Origin: a virus | Direction: 5' to 3' (one strand) | Length of the DNA: 22,116 nucleotides | Virus record (IMG/VR): IMGVR_UViG_3300047493_000014 | Span: 1-22,116 of that record | Part shown: piece after piece, positions 21,507 to 22,116 of the stretch | Position numbering within the stretch: the stretch's first letter is position 1 | How the letters are laid out: every line of letters starts with the position of its first letter | Translations under genes and position numbers: made by a program | The notes under the pieces: generated by a model | Told to the model about the DNA's origin: nothing | The model's input: only the letters and a program-made list of their open reading frames with translations | The model's database searches: none

Positions 21507-22116
21507 TTATTTGATTAATTCATCTTCATTAATTTCAAAATATAATTGTCGAGCTTGTTCTCTAAGTTTATTTTCTTCTTCATTAGAGATAGAATAAAGC
21601 TGTCTAATATAGATTTCAGCTACTTTAGAAGTTTGTTTGTTTGGACGAATATCACTATATTCTTTTTTGGCATTACAATTATGGCATAATAATTGAAGTT
21701 GAGTGCCATTACCAGGATAACCAAAAGATTTTAAATGTTGATAAAAATCAGTTCCTGCAGAGGTTGGTTCGCAAGAACCATTATTATTAATATGATCTAA
21801 AGTAAGAAATAATGGATGTGTTTCATTACAGCTAATACATTTTCCACCATAAGCTTGAATCATTTCTAATCTTTTCTTTATTACCTGTATTCTTCTTAAT
21901 ACTAATTCTCGTTTTTTATATTCTTCTTTGGTTAAATGTGTTTGTTTTATTCCTCTATCACTTTCTGGTAAAATATCTTTTGGTAAAATATTTCCTGAAT
22001 GTTTGTGAGCGCATTTATCCCAAAAACCTTTTACATAATTGCAATTAAAACATAAACACTGGTATTTAGATAATAAATCACACAAAGATAAATTATCTAA
22101 TTTTTTCATATAATTA
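21507..22116 (-). CDS. HNH homing endonuclease, minus strand, 5' end beyond window
   Basis: From the first visible ATG (22107-22109) the protein has 200 residues. The frame stays open to the window edge. An HNH domain with two zinc knuckles is clear at 88-150: CISC (91-94), LTLDHINNNG with D105 and H106, then LLCHNCNAKKE (C142, C145). The N-terminal CLCFNCNYVKGFWDKCAH copies the closing half of such a domain (CxNCN plus Lys), so the real start probably lies outside the window and the protein likely has two HNH units. It is the only minus-strand gene here and converges on a bidirectional terminator. Proteins of this kind are usually homing endonucleases; the target is unknown. Confidence 0.85.
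   Translation of the reverse strand, partial: NYMKKLDNLSLCDLLSKYQCLCFNCNYVKGFWDKCAHKHSGNILPKDILPESDRGIKQTHLTKEEYKKRELVLRRIQVIKKRLEMIQAYGGKCISCNETHPLFLTLDHINNNGSCEPTSAGTDFYQHLKSFGYPGNGTQLQLLCHNCNAKKEYSDIRPNKQTSKVAEIYIRQLYSISNEEENKLREQARQLYFEINEDELIK

Overview
The window looks like part of a large, AT-rich tailed bacteriophage genome. Genes are packed end to end, almost all on the + strand, with one-base to eight-base stop/start overlaps. The recognisable proteins are phage replication and recombination proteins: a gp32-type single-stranded DNA-binding protein, a RuvC-type resolvase, a toprim primase core, a DnaJ-like protein and a poly(A)/CCA-type nucleotidyltransferase. These are mixed with many free-standing homing endonucleases and large proteins of unknown function. 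There is no rRNA, tRNA, transposase or host housekeeping gene, and the host cannot be told from the sequence. Normal-length genes read through with the standard bacterial code.

Left part (1-5,500), DNA metabolism: the end of an HNH endonuclease, the SSB and a strong terminator. A run of tightly coupled genes follows: RuvC, three tandem paralogous small proteins (family A), a DnaJ-like protein, a double zinc-ribbon protein, a primase-like toprim protein with no zinc domain of its own, and a GIY-YIG endonuclease. The coding strand is C-rich from about 2.7 to 4.5 kb and becomes G-rich after that.

Middle part (5,500-8,150), regulation and small genes: a protein with a sigma region 4-like helix-turn-helix, then the largest gap in the window (5,989-6,177). 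This gap carries a near-consensus host sigma70-type promoter with a palindrome over its -35 box and a hairpin at the expected transcript start. After it come a double zinc-finger protein, a second GIY-YIG endonuclease and a second set of three tandem small paralogues (family B) sharing a C-terminal LLTKLK-x-x-AFW signature.

Right part (8,150-21,400), mostly large unrecognised proteins, possibly virion or late proteins. They are interrupted by two Vsr-like homing endonucleases with zinc-finger repeats and by a poly(A)/CCA-type nucleotidyltransferase. An 846-residue protein joins a PcfJ-like domain to eight 26-residue LRV/HEAT-like repeats. Most real intergenic gaps here hold a TATA-like box with no visible -35 element, resembling T4-type late promoters. 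The right end has a bidirectional terminator and a convergent minus-strand HNH endonuclease that runs off the window.

Overall, early-type genes on the left give way to late-type genes on the right. Six free-standing homing endonucleases from three catalytic families lie in 22 kb. The two independent triplications of small genes, the possible split primase, the repeat-bearing PcfJ-like protein and the TATA-box set are the points most worth following up.
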